DNA from: Bacteroidales bacterium
GTDB taxonomy: Bacteria; Bacteroidota; Bacteroidia; Bacteroidales; WCHB1-69
Assembly (NCBI GenBank): GCA_017961265.1
Contig: JAGCXN010000023.1
Span: 1 to 40,573, forward strand
DNA length: 40,573 nt
Reading direction: 5' to 3'
This document shows, one piece after another, positions 25,240 to 33,414 of the stretch. Within the stretch, counting starts at the first letter, position 1, and every line of letters starts with the position of its first letter. The notes under the pieces were generated by a model. It searched no databases. It had not been told where the DNA came from and saw nothing but the letters and a program-made list of their open reading frames with translations. Position numbers and translations under genes: made by a program.

Positions 25240-26187
25240 TTACCGGAACGCCTCCTTCACGGGTTTGCCGCGCCACACTTGCGGCAGCTCAATGCCCAGT
25301 ACGTAGGCGATAGTGGCGGCTACATCGTATTGTACCACAGGACTTTTAATCTGATATCCCTGACGTACATTCTTGCCGAAAATCACCAACGGACTCTCCA
25401 TATCCTCCATCGCCAAGGTACCGTGGCCCTTGTCGTGGCCGCCATGGTCGCCGGTGACAATGATGATGGTTTCATCATAGATGCCTGCGTCCTTCAGTGC
25501 ATGGATGATGCGGCCGATGCATTTGTCGAGGCGGGCGAGGTAGTCGTAATAGTCGCGGCTGTACCAGCCTGCGCTGTGGCCGGTGCCGTCGAGGCCATCG
25601 AAGCAGGGGGCGAAAAAGAGCGGCTTCTTTTCACGGATATACTGCACGATACGGTCACAGTTGCTTTCCACCTTGTCGGCTCCGCCCGGGAAGTACTCCA
25701 TATAGCTGATGGCCAGCGTATCCACCACATACTTGATGGGTTCCCATTCAATGGTGCAGCCGGTTTCGGCATTGGGATAGGCTTCGCGGATGATGGAGAA
25801 GATAGAGGGGAAGATGCCGTGCGCATTTTCATACGCGAAGGGGAGGTCGTGTTGCTCGGAGTCCCACGTGGTATAGCCGTGCGATTCGGGGCCCACGCCC
25901 ATGAACATCGAGGCCCAGTTGACGCCCGAAGAGGATGGCAGCACCGAGCGCTTGTGCATGGTGACGCTTCCCCCTTGCATCAGCATACGGATATTCGGGA
26001 TGTCGTGCGCCTTGTCCAAGTCGTGCGCCGCCCATCCGTCCAATCCGATGAGCACCACGTGTTTCGCACGGGGCTGTGCTTGAACCGACATCGCGAAAAG
26101 CAAGAAAACCAACAAAATAGAACAAACCCGCAGGCACATTTTGGGAATGCCAATGCGGGTAGATTTTTCAGAATGCACTTTTTTCAT
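25240..26187 (-). CDS. Secreted type I phosphodiesterase / alkaline-phosphatase-superfamily protein
   Basis: The 315-residue protein has a long basic N-region and a signal peptide cut near residue 38 (after VQA). A start at Met17 is also possible. Metal and catalytic positions of the superfamily are in place: Asp50 (LIGLDGW), a likely nucleophile Ser87 (PSSSGVNWAS, equivalent to the Thr/Ser of NPP enzymes), Asp200 and His204 (FDGLDGTGH), Asp247-His248 (TGDHGG) and His255. It probably hydrolyses phosphodiesters or phosphomonoesters in the periplasm or outside. The substrate cannot be told. It lies 36 bases upstream of the protease and may share its transcript. Confidence 0.85.
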   Translation of the reverse strand: MKKVHSEKSTRIGIPKMCLRVCSILLVFLLFAMSVQAQPRAKHVVLIGLDGWAAHDLDKAHDIPNIRMLMQGGSVTMHKRSVLPSSSGVNWASMFMGVGPESHGYTTWDSEQHDLPFAYENAHGIFPSIFSIIREAYPNAETGCTIEWEPIKYVVDTLAISYMEYFPGGADKVESNCDRIVQYIREKKPLFFAPCFDGLDGTGHSAGWYSRDYYDYLARLDKCIGRIIHALKDAGIYDETIIIVTGDHGGHDKGHGTLAMEDMESPLVIFGKNVRQGYQIKSPVVQYDVAATIAYVLGIELPQVWRGKPVKEAFR

Positions 26188-26206
26188 ATTGGGTTTTTAA
26201 AAAGTG

Positions 26207-26214
26207 CAAAAGTA
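26207..26214 (-). promoter_or_regulatory. -7 box for the phosphodiesterase (and possibly protease) transcript
   Basis: The minus strand reads TACTTTTG, 19 bases before the ATG at 26187. No such box precedes the protease at 25203, which supports one shared transcript. Confidence 0.6.
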
Positions 26215-26230
26215 GAAAAAATTGTTCAAA

Positions 26231-27004
26231 CTATGCGTTCCGTATGCATCTGACGGAGAAACCGCCGACCTTGTTGCAGATGGTTCTATGCACTAGGGAG
26301 TCGGACATGTATATATTCACGCCCATCGCCGACACCGAATCGATTTCTGTCGAAGTCCAGAAAGAGGCGCTACATCCATAATTAGTGAACAAGCCAGGAT
26401 AGTAACCGACGGGCACGGCCGAGAAGCCGGTGGCATTGTTGTCTTCCAGAATGTTTCCAACGGCACATCCCACGCTACATTGATTCCAATCACGGCTATA
26501 GGCAAGTGCCTTCGCGACATTTTCACCCGTCCCGCTACAAACGTATTCACTGTGGTTGGAGAGATAGTAGGTGAGCTGCTGCCATTCGGCTTCGCTGGGC
26601 AAGTGCCAACCGTTGGGACAGATGCCCTGCACCCTGCTCGGATTCTCCGCAGAGCTACCAGTCCCGTGCATGGCAGCCTTCCAGTTATAGACATAACCGT
26701 TGAGGCCCTCCGGATGATTAGGTGCATAGCGGAAGGCATCTTCGTAACTTATCTCGCTTCCTTCTGCAATGGCTGTTCCGTCGGCGAAACGGGTGGTGCG
26801 CATGTTCATCGACATCCACACCTGCTCCCCAATCTGAACGGCATCGTACTTATTGCCATCGATGTCCGTCACTGCATCTGGGATGACCACTGCCGAAGCA
26901 GGGTACTTTATCGAAACGGTTTTATCATCGTCTTTTTGCTCATCTTTATTGCAAGAAGCCATCACCATAAGGGCAATGCAACAATACAAAAGTAACTTTT
27001 TCAT
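26231..27004 (-). CDS. FISUMP-domain lipoprotein
   Basis: I chose the ATG at 27004 (MKKLLLYCCIALMVMASC), which gives a lipobox MASC and 257 residues; the frame extends to 27058 but adds no signal-like sequence. From residue 50 on it has the Fibrobacter succinogenes major paralogous (FISUMP) fold: DIDGNKYDAVQIGEQVWMSMNMRTTRFADG, a YVYNWKAAM strand, CPNGWHLPSEAEWQQL, and a C-terminal FWTSTEIDS...GGFSVRCIRN. These are likely surface or periplasmic C-type-lectin-like domains of unknown ligand. Its -7 box and upstream flank closely resemble those of the toxin-antitoxin operon. Confidence 0.88.
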   Translation of the reverse strand: MKKLLLYCCIALMVMASCNKDEQKDDDKTVSIKYPASAVVIPDAVTDIDGNKYDAVQIGEQVWMSMNMRTTRFADGTAIAEGSEISYEDAFRYAPNHPEGLNGYVYNWKAAMHGTGSSAENPSRVQGICPNGWHLPSEAEWQQLTYYLSNHSEYVCSGTGENVAKALAYSRDWNQCSVGCAVGNILEDNNATGFSAVPVGYYPGLFTNYGCSASFWTSTEIDSVSAMGVNIYMSDSLVHRTICNKVGGFSVRCIRNA

Positions 27005-27047
27005 AACAGGTATTTTAAAGGGATTGGGAATCACGGAAAAGAGGGTG

Positions 27048-27055
27048 CAAAAGTA
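27048..27055 (-). promoter_or_regulatory. -7 box for the FISUMP gene
   Basis: The minus strand reads TACTTTTG, 43 bases before the ATG at 27004. It is the proximal end of the direct repeat at 27056-27131. Confidence 0.6.
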
Positions 27056-27131
27056 CAACTTTTCTGAAAATCCCCACGCGGATTATTTACCCGCAGACAG
27101 CGCAGAAACTCGCGGAAAATTTTCCTGCAAA
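27056..27131. repeat. Left direct repeat beside the toxin-antitoxin operon
   Basis: The sequence starts CAACTTTTCTGAAAATC and later has CCCGCAGAC-GCGCAGAAACTCGC and TTCCTGCAAA. The same blocks occur in the same order and orientation at 27900-27993, with a different-length insert between the first two. The two copies flank the toxin-antitoxin genes. Confidence 0.75.
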
Positions 27132-27154
27132 GTACGGTACTTAGATGAATTAGT

Positions 27155-27598
27155 TTATTCAGGTATTACTGGAGAACACATATAACGGCCTCTGCTTCTC
27201 TCTATAAACTCCGCAGGAGTCATCACAGGAATGTCCAAATCTGGAAATCCTTTCTTGTCGCGGGTGATGATTACATCGGGCTGGTAAGGCAGAGCGGAAT
27301 GATATTGCACGGTGTCCTCAAAATCGAACGAGTCTTTTTGCACTGCCTCCAGAATTGTGCCTCTGCTAATCGGAGATACACTAAACTTATCACAAAGCCA
27401 TTCAATAACTGTGACAATCTCCGATTTTTGGAATATTTTCCGCATGATATATGCGCTATTGATAATGGTTAAGGCAGAAATAACACATTCAATTTCGCCA
27501 TGTTCGTGCAAAACAAATATTTTTGAAGCATCTTCAAAAAACGGTTCTCGCTTGCATACAAAATCAAGAACCACATTCGTATCTAAAAATGCCTTCAT
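27155..27598 (-). CDS. PIN-domain toxin (VapC-like ribonuclease)
   Basis: I chose the ATG at 27598, which overlaps the antitoxin stop by ATGA and gives 147 residues starting MKAFLDTNVVLDFVCKREPFF. This is the PIN opening with the first acidic residue Asp6. Later acidic residues lie in FDFEDTVQYHSAL and IITRDKKGFPDL, as in PIN_3 proteins. These domains cut RNA, usually tRNA or mRNA, when free of antitoxin. The C-terminal tail after PAEFIE is a little longer than usual. It is bicistronic with the gene upstream. Confidence 0.86.
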   Translation of the reverse strand: MKAFLDTNVVLDFVCKREPFFEDASKIFVLHEHGEIECVISALTIINSAYIMRKIFQKSEIVTVIEWLCDKFSVSPISRGTILEAVQKDSFDFEDTVQYHSALPYQPDVIITRDKKGFPDLDIPVMTPAEFIERSRGRYMCSPVIPE

Positions 27599-27870
27599 TT
27601 TGCCCGTTCCTCCCACATTTGTTCAAGTTCTTTGTCGATGTCAAAGCCCTCTGGCACAGGGCCGAGAACCATTTTCTGCAATTCAGGGGACATCTTAAAA
27701 TTCTCTTCAATATGCGGAAAGACCAGTTCTTTTTTTGTTTTTTTCTCTTTCTTTTCCAACAACTTGTCCGCAAGCCAATGTTTGTCTTCCGACGACAGCG
27801 AAAGTCCCTGCAGATATGCCCACAGGTTGCTCATCGCGGCGGACGCTTGATAAGTAGATGTATTTTTCAT
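27595..27870 (-). CDS. Antitoxin partner of the PIN toxin
   Basis: The 91-residue protein precedes the toxin and overlaps it by four bases. An N-terminal MSNLWAYLQGLSLSSEDKHWLADKLLE segment resembles small antitoxins often found before Bacteroidales PIN toxins. A charged Lys-rich linker and a C-terminal acidic helix (ELEQMWEERAK) follow, which could wrap the toxin. No clear ribbon-helix-helix or Phd fold is seen, so the DNA-binding mode is unknown. The operon has its own -7 box at 27892 and is likely autoregulated, but no operator palindrome stands out. Confidence 0.8.
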   Translation of the reverse strand: MKNTSTYQASAAMSNLWAYLQGLSLSSEDKHWLADKLLEKKEKKTKKELVFPHIEENFKMSPELQKMVLGPVPEGFDIDKELEQMWEERAK

Positions 27871-27891
27871 GGTTTGCTATTTTTGAGGCGG

Positions 27892-27899
27892 CAAAGATA
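27892..27899 (-). promoter_or_regulatory. -7 box for the toxin-antitoxin operon
   Basis: The minus strand reads TATCTTTG, 21 bases before the antitoxin ATG. It matches the position and flank of the FISUMP promoter box. Confidence 0.65.
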
Positions 27900-27993
27900 C
27901 AACTTTTCTGAAAATCAACTACGAATTGCGCAGATTACGCGAATTTTTCCCGCAGACTGCGCAGAAACTCGCAGAAAAAAAATTTCCTGCAAA
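27900..27993. repeat. Right direct repeat beside the toxin-antitoxin operon
   Basis: It shares its blocks with 27056-27131 and has an extra CGCAGATTACGCGAA segment. It lies between the gcvP end and the antitoxin promoter. Confidence 0.75.
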
Positions 27994-28055
27994 ATTCAGC
28001 CTATTCTGTTAAAAAAAGTAGGAAGCAACACCCCGTCACTCCCTACTTGGAAAAA

Positions 28056-28090
28056 AACTTTCAATTTTCAGTTTTCAATTCTCATTTCTC
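28056..28090 (-). repeat. Five heptads across the gcvP stop codon
   Basis: Read on the minus strand the units are GAGAAAT, GAGAATT, GAAAACT, GAAAATT and GAAAGTT. The first two cover the last codons and stop of gcvP. The orientation relative to the gene is the same as at 901, 16462 and 19913. Confidence 0.75.
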
Positions 28091-30937
28091 GAGCACGCAC
28101 ACCAGGTTTCTGTCACCGAAGGCGTCGTCGATCTTGCTGACGGTCGGCCAGTACTTGTCGGCGACGGGCATCGGGAAGGCAGCCTGCTGGCGGGTGTACG
28201 GACGATCCCACGTGTCGGCGCAGACCACACCCATCGTGTGCGGGGCGCGCTTGATGACGTTGTTCACGCGGTCGGCCTTGCCCTCTTCGATGTCGCGGAT
28301 CTCCTGACGGATGGAGAGCATGGCGTCGCAGAAACGGTCGAGCTCGCTCAGCGGCTCGCTTTCGGTGGGCTCCACCATCAAAGTGCCGTGTACCGGGAAG
28401 GCCACCGTCGGCGCGTGGAAACCATAGTCCATCAAACGCTTGGCGATGTCGCCCACCTGCACGCCGCAGCTCTTCTCGAACTCGTTGCAGTCGAGAATCA
28501 TCTCGTGGGCGCACATGCCGTTCTTGCCAGTATAGAGAATCTTATAGTCGTTCTGCAGACGGGCACGGATGTAGTTGGCGTTCAGAATAGCCCATTCCGT
28601 AACGTGCTTCAGACCCTCGCCGCCCAGCATCTTGAGGTAGCCGTAGGTGATGGGCAACAGGTAGGCGCTGCCGTAAGGTGCGGAAGCCACCTGACTGCCG
28701 TTCTTGCCACCGACGGTTGCCAAAGCGTGCTTCGGCAGGAAGTCAACAAGGTGCTCAGCCACGCAGATGGTGCCCACGCCGGGACCGCCACCGCCGTGAG
28801 GCATGGCAAAGGTCTTGTGCAGGTTGAGGTGGCACACGTCGGCGCCCATCGTGCCGGGGGAGGTCAAGCCCACCTGCGCGTTCATGTTGGCGCCGTCCAT
28901 ATACACCTGACCGCCGTTTTCGTGCACAATCTTGATGATGTCGAGCACCGCCTCCTCGAACACGCCGTGCGTGGAGGGATAGGTGATCATGAGGCAGGCG
29001 AGGTTGTCGCGGTTGGCCTCGGCCTTCTCGCGGAGGTCGTTCACGTCGATTTCACCGTCCTCAGTCGATTTCACCACGCAGACCTGGAAGCCAGCCTTGG
29101 CGGAAGAGGCAGGGTTGGTGCCGTGCGCGGAGGCGGGAATCAGGCAGATGTTGCGGTGTCCCTGACCGATGTGGTGCAGGTAGTTGCGGATGACGGTCAG
29201 ACCGGCATACTCGCCAGCAGCACCGGAATTGGGTTGGAACGACATGGCCTTGAAACCGGTGATGGTGCAGAGCCACTGGCTCATCTCCTCAATCATCTCG
29301 AGGTAGCCCTGCGTCTGGTCGGCGGGAGCGTACGGATGGATGTTGCAGGCAGCGGCCCAGCTCAGCGGCAGCATCTCGGCGGCAGCGTTGAGCTTCATGG
29401 TGCAGCTTCCCAGCGGAATCATCGCGCGGTTAAGCGACAAATCCTTGATTTCCAACATCTTCATATAACGCATCATCTCCGTTTCGGAATGATATTTGTG
29501 GAAGATTTCCTGCGTGAGGATTTCGGATTTGCGTTTCAGGTTTTCCGGAATGTGGAGGTCGGGAACGCAGTTGCCCTGGCACACATACGGGGTGAAGGTC
29601 TTGTCGGCGGTGAGGGCCAATACCTCGAGGATGGCGTTGACATCCTTCAGGGTCACGGTCTCGTCGAGGGAGACGGTGAAGCAGCGCTCGCAGTGGTAGC
29701 AGAGGTTGATCTCTTTCGACAGGGCCACCTTCTTCACGTCTTCGCAGGTGAGGCCTTCGGGCGTTTCGAGGCAGAGGGTGTCGAAATAGTATTCATTGTA
29801 TTGTTTGAAACCGTATTTGGCCGCTTCGGAAGCCAGCACGCCAGCCAGCACATTGATCTTGGTGGCTTTGTTGCGCAGGCCTTCGGCGCCGTGCCACATG
29901 GCGTAGAAGCCGGCCATGATGGCGGTGAGGGCGCTGGCAGTGCAGATGTTGGAGGTAGCTTTCTCGCGCTTGATGTGCTGTTCGCGCATCTGGAGGGCCA
30001 TACGCACGGCACGACCGCCTTCGGCGTCAACGGTGATACCGATGATACGGCCGGGCATCTGGCGCTTGAACTCCTCGGTGCAGGCGTAGAAGCCGGCGGC
30101 CGGTGAGCCGAAGCCCATCGGGATGCCGAAACGCTGGGTGGAACCGGTCACGCAGTCGGCGCCCCATTCACCGGGAGGTGTGAGGAGCGTGAGAGCGTAC
30201 AGGTCGGTGGCAACGCCCACGAAGATCTTGAGCTCGTGACACTTGGCGGTGAAAGCGGCGAAATCGTGGATGCCGCCCCAGTAGTTGGGGTACTGGATCA
30301 TCGCGCCAAAGAAGGTCTCGTCGAGCTGCACCTGGTCGGCCTTGCCGATGACGAGTTCGATGCCCTGAGCCTCAGCGTTGGTTTTCATCACGCCCACGCA
30401 GTGCGGGAACACGCCTTCGGAAACGAAGTACTTGCGGACGTTGTTCTTCTGCTGTTCGCGGGTGCGGCAGCGATAGAACATCAGCATCATCTCGCCGGCG
30501 GCGGTGGCGTCGTCGAGCATGGAGGCGTTGGCTAGCGGCATAGCGGTGAGGGAGCTGATCATGGTCTGGTAGTTGAGGAGGGCTTCGATACGGCCCTGTG
30601 AAATCTCAGCCTGATAGGGTGTGTAGGCGGTGTACCAGCCGGGATTCTCGAACACGTTGCGCAGAATCACAGCGGGAGTATAGGTGTTGTAATGGCCCAT
30701 TCCGATGAAGGAGCGGTACATTTTGTTCTTGGCCATCTTGGCGTTGACGAGGTTGAGGTATTCGCCCTCCTGCATCCCTTCGGGCAGGTCGAGCGGCTTC
30801 GGCAGGCGGATAGTGGCCGGCACGGTCTTCTCAATCAGTTCGTCCATCGACTTGACGCCGATAGTCTGTAACATTTTCTGGGCCTCCTCGCAGGAAGGTC
30901 CGTTGTGGCGGGTGGTGAAATCGTCTTTGATAATCAT
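28082..30937 (-). CDS. gcvP: Glycine dehydrogenase (decarboxylating), P-protein of the glycine cleavage system
   Basis: I chose the ATG at 30937 (MIIKDDFTTRHNGPSCEEAQKML), the normal P-protein start, over the longer open frame from 31081. The 951 residues are full length for the fused single-chain form. The PLP lysine is Lys708 in HLNLHKTFAMPHGGGGPG. The N-terminal half has RSFIGMGHYNTYTPAVILRNVFENPGWYTAYTPYQAEISQGR. The enzyme decarboxylates glycine and passes the aminomethyl group to the H-protein lipoyl arm. gcvT and gcvH are not in the window, so the system is dispersed here. The C-terminus is within a heptad array. Confidence 0.97.
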   Translation of the reverse strand: MIIKDDFTTRHNGPSCEEAQKMLQTIGVKSMDELIEKTVPATIRLPKPLDLPEGMQEGEYLNLVNAKMAKNKMYRSFIGMGHYNTYTPAVILRNVFENPGWYTAYTPYQAEISQGRIEALLNYQTMISSLTAMPLANASMLDDATAAGEMMLMFYRCRTREQQKNNVRKYFVSEGVFPHCVGVMKTNAEAQGIELVIGKADQVQLDETFFGAMIQYPNYWGGIHDFAAFTAKCHELKIFVGVATDLYALTLLTPPGEWGADCVTGSTQRFGIPMGFGSPAAGFYACTEEFKRQMPGRIIGITVDAEGGRAVRMALQMREQHIKREKATSNICTASALTAIMAGFYAMWHGAEGLRNKATKINVLAGVLASEAAKYGFKQYNEYYFDTLCLETPEGLTCEDVKKVALSKEINLCYHCERCFTVSLDETVTLKDVNAILEVLALTADKTFTPYVCQGNCVPDLHIPENLKRKSEILTQEIFHKYHSETEMMRYMKMLEIKDLSLNRAMIPLGSCTMKLNAAAEMLPLSWAAACNIHPYAPADQTQGYLEMIEEMSQWLCTITGFKAMSFQPNSGAAGEYAGLTVIRNYLHHIGQGHRNICLIPASAHGTNPASSAKAGFQVCVVKSTEDGEIDVNDLREKAEANRDNLACLMITYPSTHGVFEEAVLDIIKIVHENGGQVYMDGANMNAQVGLTSPGTMGADVCHLNLHKTFAMPHGGGGPGVGTICVAEHLVDFLPKHALATVGGKNGSQVASAPYGSAYLLPITYGYLKMLGGEGLKHVTEWAILNANYIRARLQNDYKILYTGKNGMCAHEMILDCNEFEKSCGVQVGDIAKRLMDYGFHAPTVAFPVHGTLMVEPTESEPLSELDRFCDAMLSIRQEIRDIEEGKADRVNNVIKRAPHTMGVVCADTWDRPYTRQQAAFPMPVADKYWPTVSKIDDAFGDRNLVCVLEK

Positions 30938-30990
30938 TTTATTGTTAATTAAGTATTTATAATTTTTTATCACTAAGACATAAGAAGCGG

Positions 30991-30998
30991 CAAAAGTA
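30991..30998 (-). promoter_or_regulatory. -7 box and possible -33 TTG for gcvP
   Basis: The minus strand reads TACTTTTG, 53 bases before the ATG at 30937, with a TTG 22 bases further upstream (plus-strand CAA at 31021). No glycine riboswitch fold is recognisable in the short leader. Confidence 0.6.
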
Positions 30999-31002
30999 GT
31001 AA

Positions 31003-31052
31003 AAAGTTTGTAAAGTTTGTCAAGTTTGAAGGGGCGAAAAATCTTTCGCCCG
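31003..31052. repeat. Three 9-base units and a GGGCGAAA/TTTCGCCC hairpin between gcvP and the DPP5-like gene
   Basis: AAAGTTTGT, AAAGTTTGT and CAAGTTTGA occur in tandem (31003-31029). A perfect GGGCGAAA-AATC-TTTCGCCC hairpin follows. It has no following T-run, so it is not a clear terminator. It lies between two divergent promoters. Confidence 0.65.
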
Positions 31053-31091
31053 TACTTCAATATTTCACATGCCCAAATCATTTATTTTGTG

Positions 31092-31099
31092 TAAATTTG
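31092..31099 (+). promoter_or_regulatory. -7 box for the DPP5-like peptidase
   Basis: TAAATTTG matches TAnnTTTG, 54 bases before the ATG at 31154. Confidence 0.6.
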
Positions 31100-31153
31100 C
31101 ACCCTTTAATGATTATTTTAGAAGAATTATAATCAATTATCAATCAGATAAAT

Positions 31154-33322
31154 ATGAAGAAATCTTTCATTTTTGTTGCAATTCTTTTGGCTATGACTGT
31201 ATCCTGCAAGAACCAGAAGGGCGCCGCTGATGCCGACAGCGACCTCATCACCCGCGACAACCGCCCCGTGCCTGACTTTTCGAAGGGCGTCCTGACGGAG
31301 GAAATCCTGTGGTACTTCGGCCGCGTTTCCGCGCCAGAGGTGTCGCCCGACGGCAAGACACTGCTCTATTCAGTGAAATATTTCGACTACACCAAGGACA
31401 AAGGCAACGCCGAACTCTACACCATTCCGGTGGCCGGCGGCGAGCCGACACAGATCACCACCACGTCGGCCAGTGAGGCGCAGGCAGTATGGCGGCCCGA
31501 CGGCAAAAAAATCGCCTTCCTCTTCCCTGCCGACGGCGTGATGCAGATTTTCGAGTGCGACCCCGACGGCGGCAACCGCTCCCAGCTCACCCACGCGGAG
31601 ACGGACATCAACGGATTCTCCTACTCGCCCGACGGCAAGAACTTGCTCTACACCCGCAACGTGCGCCTCGATCCCACCATCGAGGATCGTTACCCCGATC
31701 TGCCAAAAGCCAACGCCATGATCTACGACGACCTGATGTACCGCCATTGGGACGCTTGGTCCGACGGCACCTACGCCCACCTCTTCATCGCCCCCGTGGA
31801 CAAGCCCGAGGAGGCGACCGAACTGCTGAAAGGCGAACGTTTCCATTCGCCGGTGCCGCCGTTCGGAGGCATGGAGCAGGCCGTGTGGAGTCCCGACGGC
31901 ACCAAGATCGCTTACTGCTGCAAACGTGAGAGCGGCAAGGCTTTCGCCGAAAGCACCAACACCGACATTTTCATCTACGACCTCGCCTCCGGCACGACAA
32001 CAAACCTCACCGAAGGCAACCTCGGCTACGATATGGATCCCGTCTGGAGTCCCGACGGCAGCCAGATTGTATGGTGGAGCATGGAAACGCCCGGCTTCGA
32101 ATCCGACCAGAAACGGATGATGGTACACGATTTCAAGGGCAACGCCACCAGCATGATTATCGGCGGCAAGTACATCCCGCTCAACCCCGAAAATTTCGTA
32201 TGGAGTCCCGACGGCAAAAAAATCTTTTTCCGCAGCAGTTACGAGGGAACCGTACGTGTGTGCGTATGGCAGACCAAGGATGAGAATTCGGATCAGGTTG
32301 TTCACGAAACCCGCTGCCTAACCGGAGGCACAGCCGACTACAACAGTCTTGCGTGGGCCGACGGCAAGCTCATCGCCACCAAGACCACGCACCAGATGCC
32401 GGCCGAGATCGTCGCCATCGACCCCGCCACAGGCGACGAGACGCAGCTCACCTTCACCAACAAGGAGATTCTGGACAAGATCGACATGGGGAAAACCGTG
32501 GAACGCTGGGTGAAGACCACCGACGGGCAGGAGATGCTGGTGTGGGTGGTGCTGCCCCCGCACTTCGACTCCACCAAGACCTACCCCACCCTGCTCTACT
32601 GTCAGGGCGGCCCGCAGTCAACCGTGAGCCAGTTCTTCTCCTACCGCTGGAACTTCGCCATGATGACGGCCCACGACTACATCGTAGTCGCGCCCAACCG
32701 CCGCGGACTTCCGGGCTTCGGCAAGGAGTGGAACGACGCCATCAGCCGCGACTACGGCGGACAGTGCATGCGCGACTATCTGTCGGCCATCGACGATGTG
32801 GCGAAGGAGCCCTACGTGGATCGTGAGCATCTCGGCGCGGTCGGGGCGAGCTTCGGCGGCTACTCGGTCTATTGGCTGGCCGGCAACCACCAGAAACGGT
32901 TCAAAGCCTTCATCGCCCACTGCGGCATGTTCAACTTCGAGAGCTGGTACGGCACCACCGACGAACTCTTCTTCGCCAACCACGAGTTTGGTGGAAATTA
33001 TTGGACCGCACCCACCTATGAGCCCAACGGACACAGTTTCCCCAAGCATAGCAGCTATGAATTCTCCCCTCACCGTTTCGTCGGCAACTGGGACACCCCC
33101 ATCCTCGTCATCCACGGCGGCAACGACTTCCGCATCCCCTACACTGAAGGAATGCAGGCTTTCGACATCGCCCAGATGAAAGGCATTCCCAGCCGCTTCC
33201 TCTTCTTCCCCGAGGAGACGCACTTCGTGAGCAAGCCGCAGAACGCCATGCTGTGGCAGCGCGAGTTCTTCCGCTTCCTCGACGAGAACCTGAAAGACGG
33301 TGCCGGGACATCCGCAAAATAG
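31154..33322 (+). CDS. S9 family dipeptidyl peptidase, DPP5-like lipoprotein
   Basis: The 722-residue protein has a lipobox (TVSC, Cys18), a beta-propeller of repeated W-S-P-D-G-K blades (about 50-430), and an alpha/beta-hydrolase domain with the triad Ser566 (GASFGGY), Asp658 (HGGNDFRIP) and His690 (EETHF). The layout matches the S9C group and dipeptidyl peptidase 5 of Porphyromonas, which removes dipeptides from the N-terminus of hydrophobic peptides in the periplasm. It likely feeds on peptides made by secreted proteases such as the S8 enzyme encoded nearby. Specificity is inferred from the family. Confidence 0.9.
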   Translation: MKKSFIFVAILLAMTVSCKNQKGAADADSDLITRDNRPVPDFSKGVLTEEILWYFGRVSAPEVSPDGKTLLYSVKYFDYTKDKGNAELYTIPVAGGEPTQITTTSASEAQAVWRPDGKKIAFLFPADGVMQIFECDPDGGNRSQLTHAETDINGFSYSPDGKNLLYTRNVRLDPTIEDRYPDLPKANAMIYDDLMYRHWDAWSDGTYAHLFIAPVDKPEEATELLKGERFHSPVPPFGGMEQAVWSPDGTKIAYCCKRESGKAFAESTNTDIFIYDLASGTTTNLTEGNLGYDMDPVWSPDGSQIVWWSMETPGFESDQKRMMVHDFKGNATSMIIGGKYIPLNPENFVWSPDGKKIFFRSSYEGTVRVCVWQTKDENSDQVVHETRCLTGGTADYNSLAWADGKLIATKTTHQMPAEIVAIDPATGDETQLTFTNKEILDKIDMGKTVERWVKTTDGQEMLVWVVLPPHFDSTKTYPTLLYCQGGPQSTVSQFFSYRWNFAMMTAHDYIVVAPNRRGLPGFGKEWNDAISRDYGGQCMRDYLSAIDDVAKEPYVDREHLGAVGASFGGYSVYWLAGNHQKRFKAFIAHCGMFNFESWYGTTDELFFANHEFGGNYWTAPTYEPNGHSFPKHSSYEFSPHRFVGNWDTPILVIHGGNDFRIPYTEGMQAFDIAQMKGIPSRFLFFPEETHFVSKPQNAMLWQREFFRFLDENLKDGAGTSAK

Positions 33323-33327
33323 CCACT

Positions 33328-33360
33328 GCCCCTCTCCCACACTGCACTACGTTTGTGAGG
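33328..33360 (+). other. Hairpin with a possible -7 box between the peptidase and the next gene
   Basis: CCCCTC...CACA can pair with TGTG...AGGGG around a loop. No T-run follows, so termination is doubtful. TACGTTTG at 33348-33355 matches TAnnTTTG and may be the promoter of the gene at 33415. Confidence 0.4.
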
Positions 33361-33414
33361 GGACAATAGAATGACGTGCCTACTGCACTTTAATTGAAGA
33401 TAAAAAATCAAATT

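Noticed and set aside
28238-30106. Long plus-strand open frame (622 codons) opposite gcvP
   Set aside because: gcvP on the minus strand is full length with its PLP lysine in place. The opposite translation is rich in Val, Gly and His in the manner of a shadow frame.
30938-30990. Glycine riboswitch in the gcvP leader
   Set aside because: The leader from the -7 box to the ATG is only about 50 bases and AT-rich. It has none of the conserved glycine-aptamer segments.
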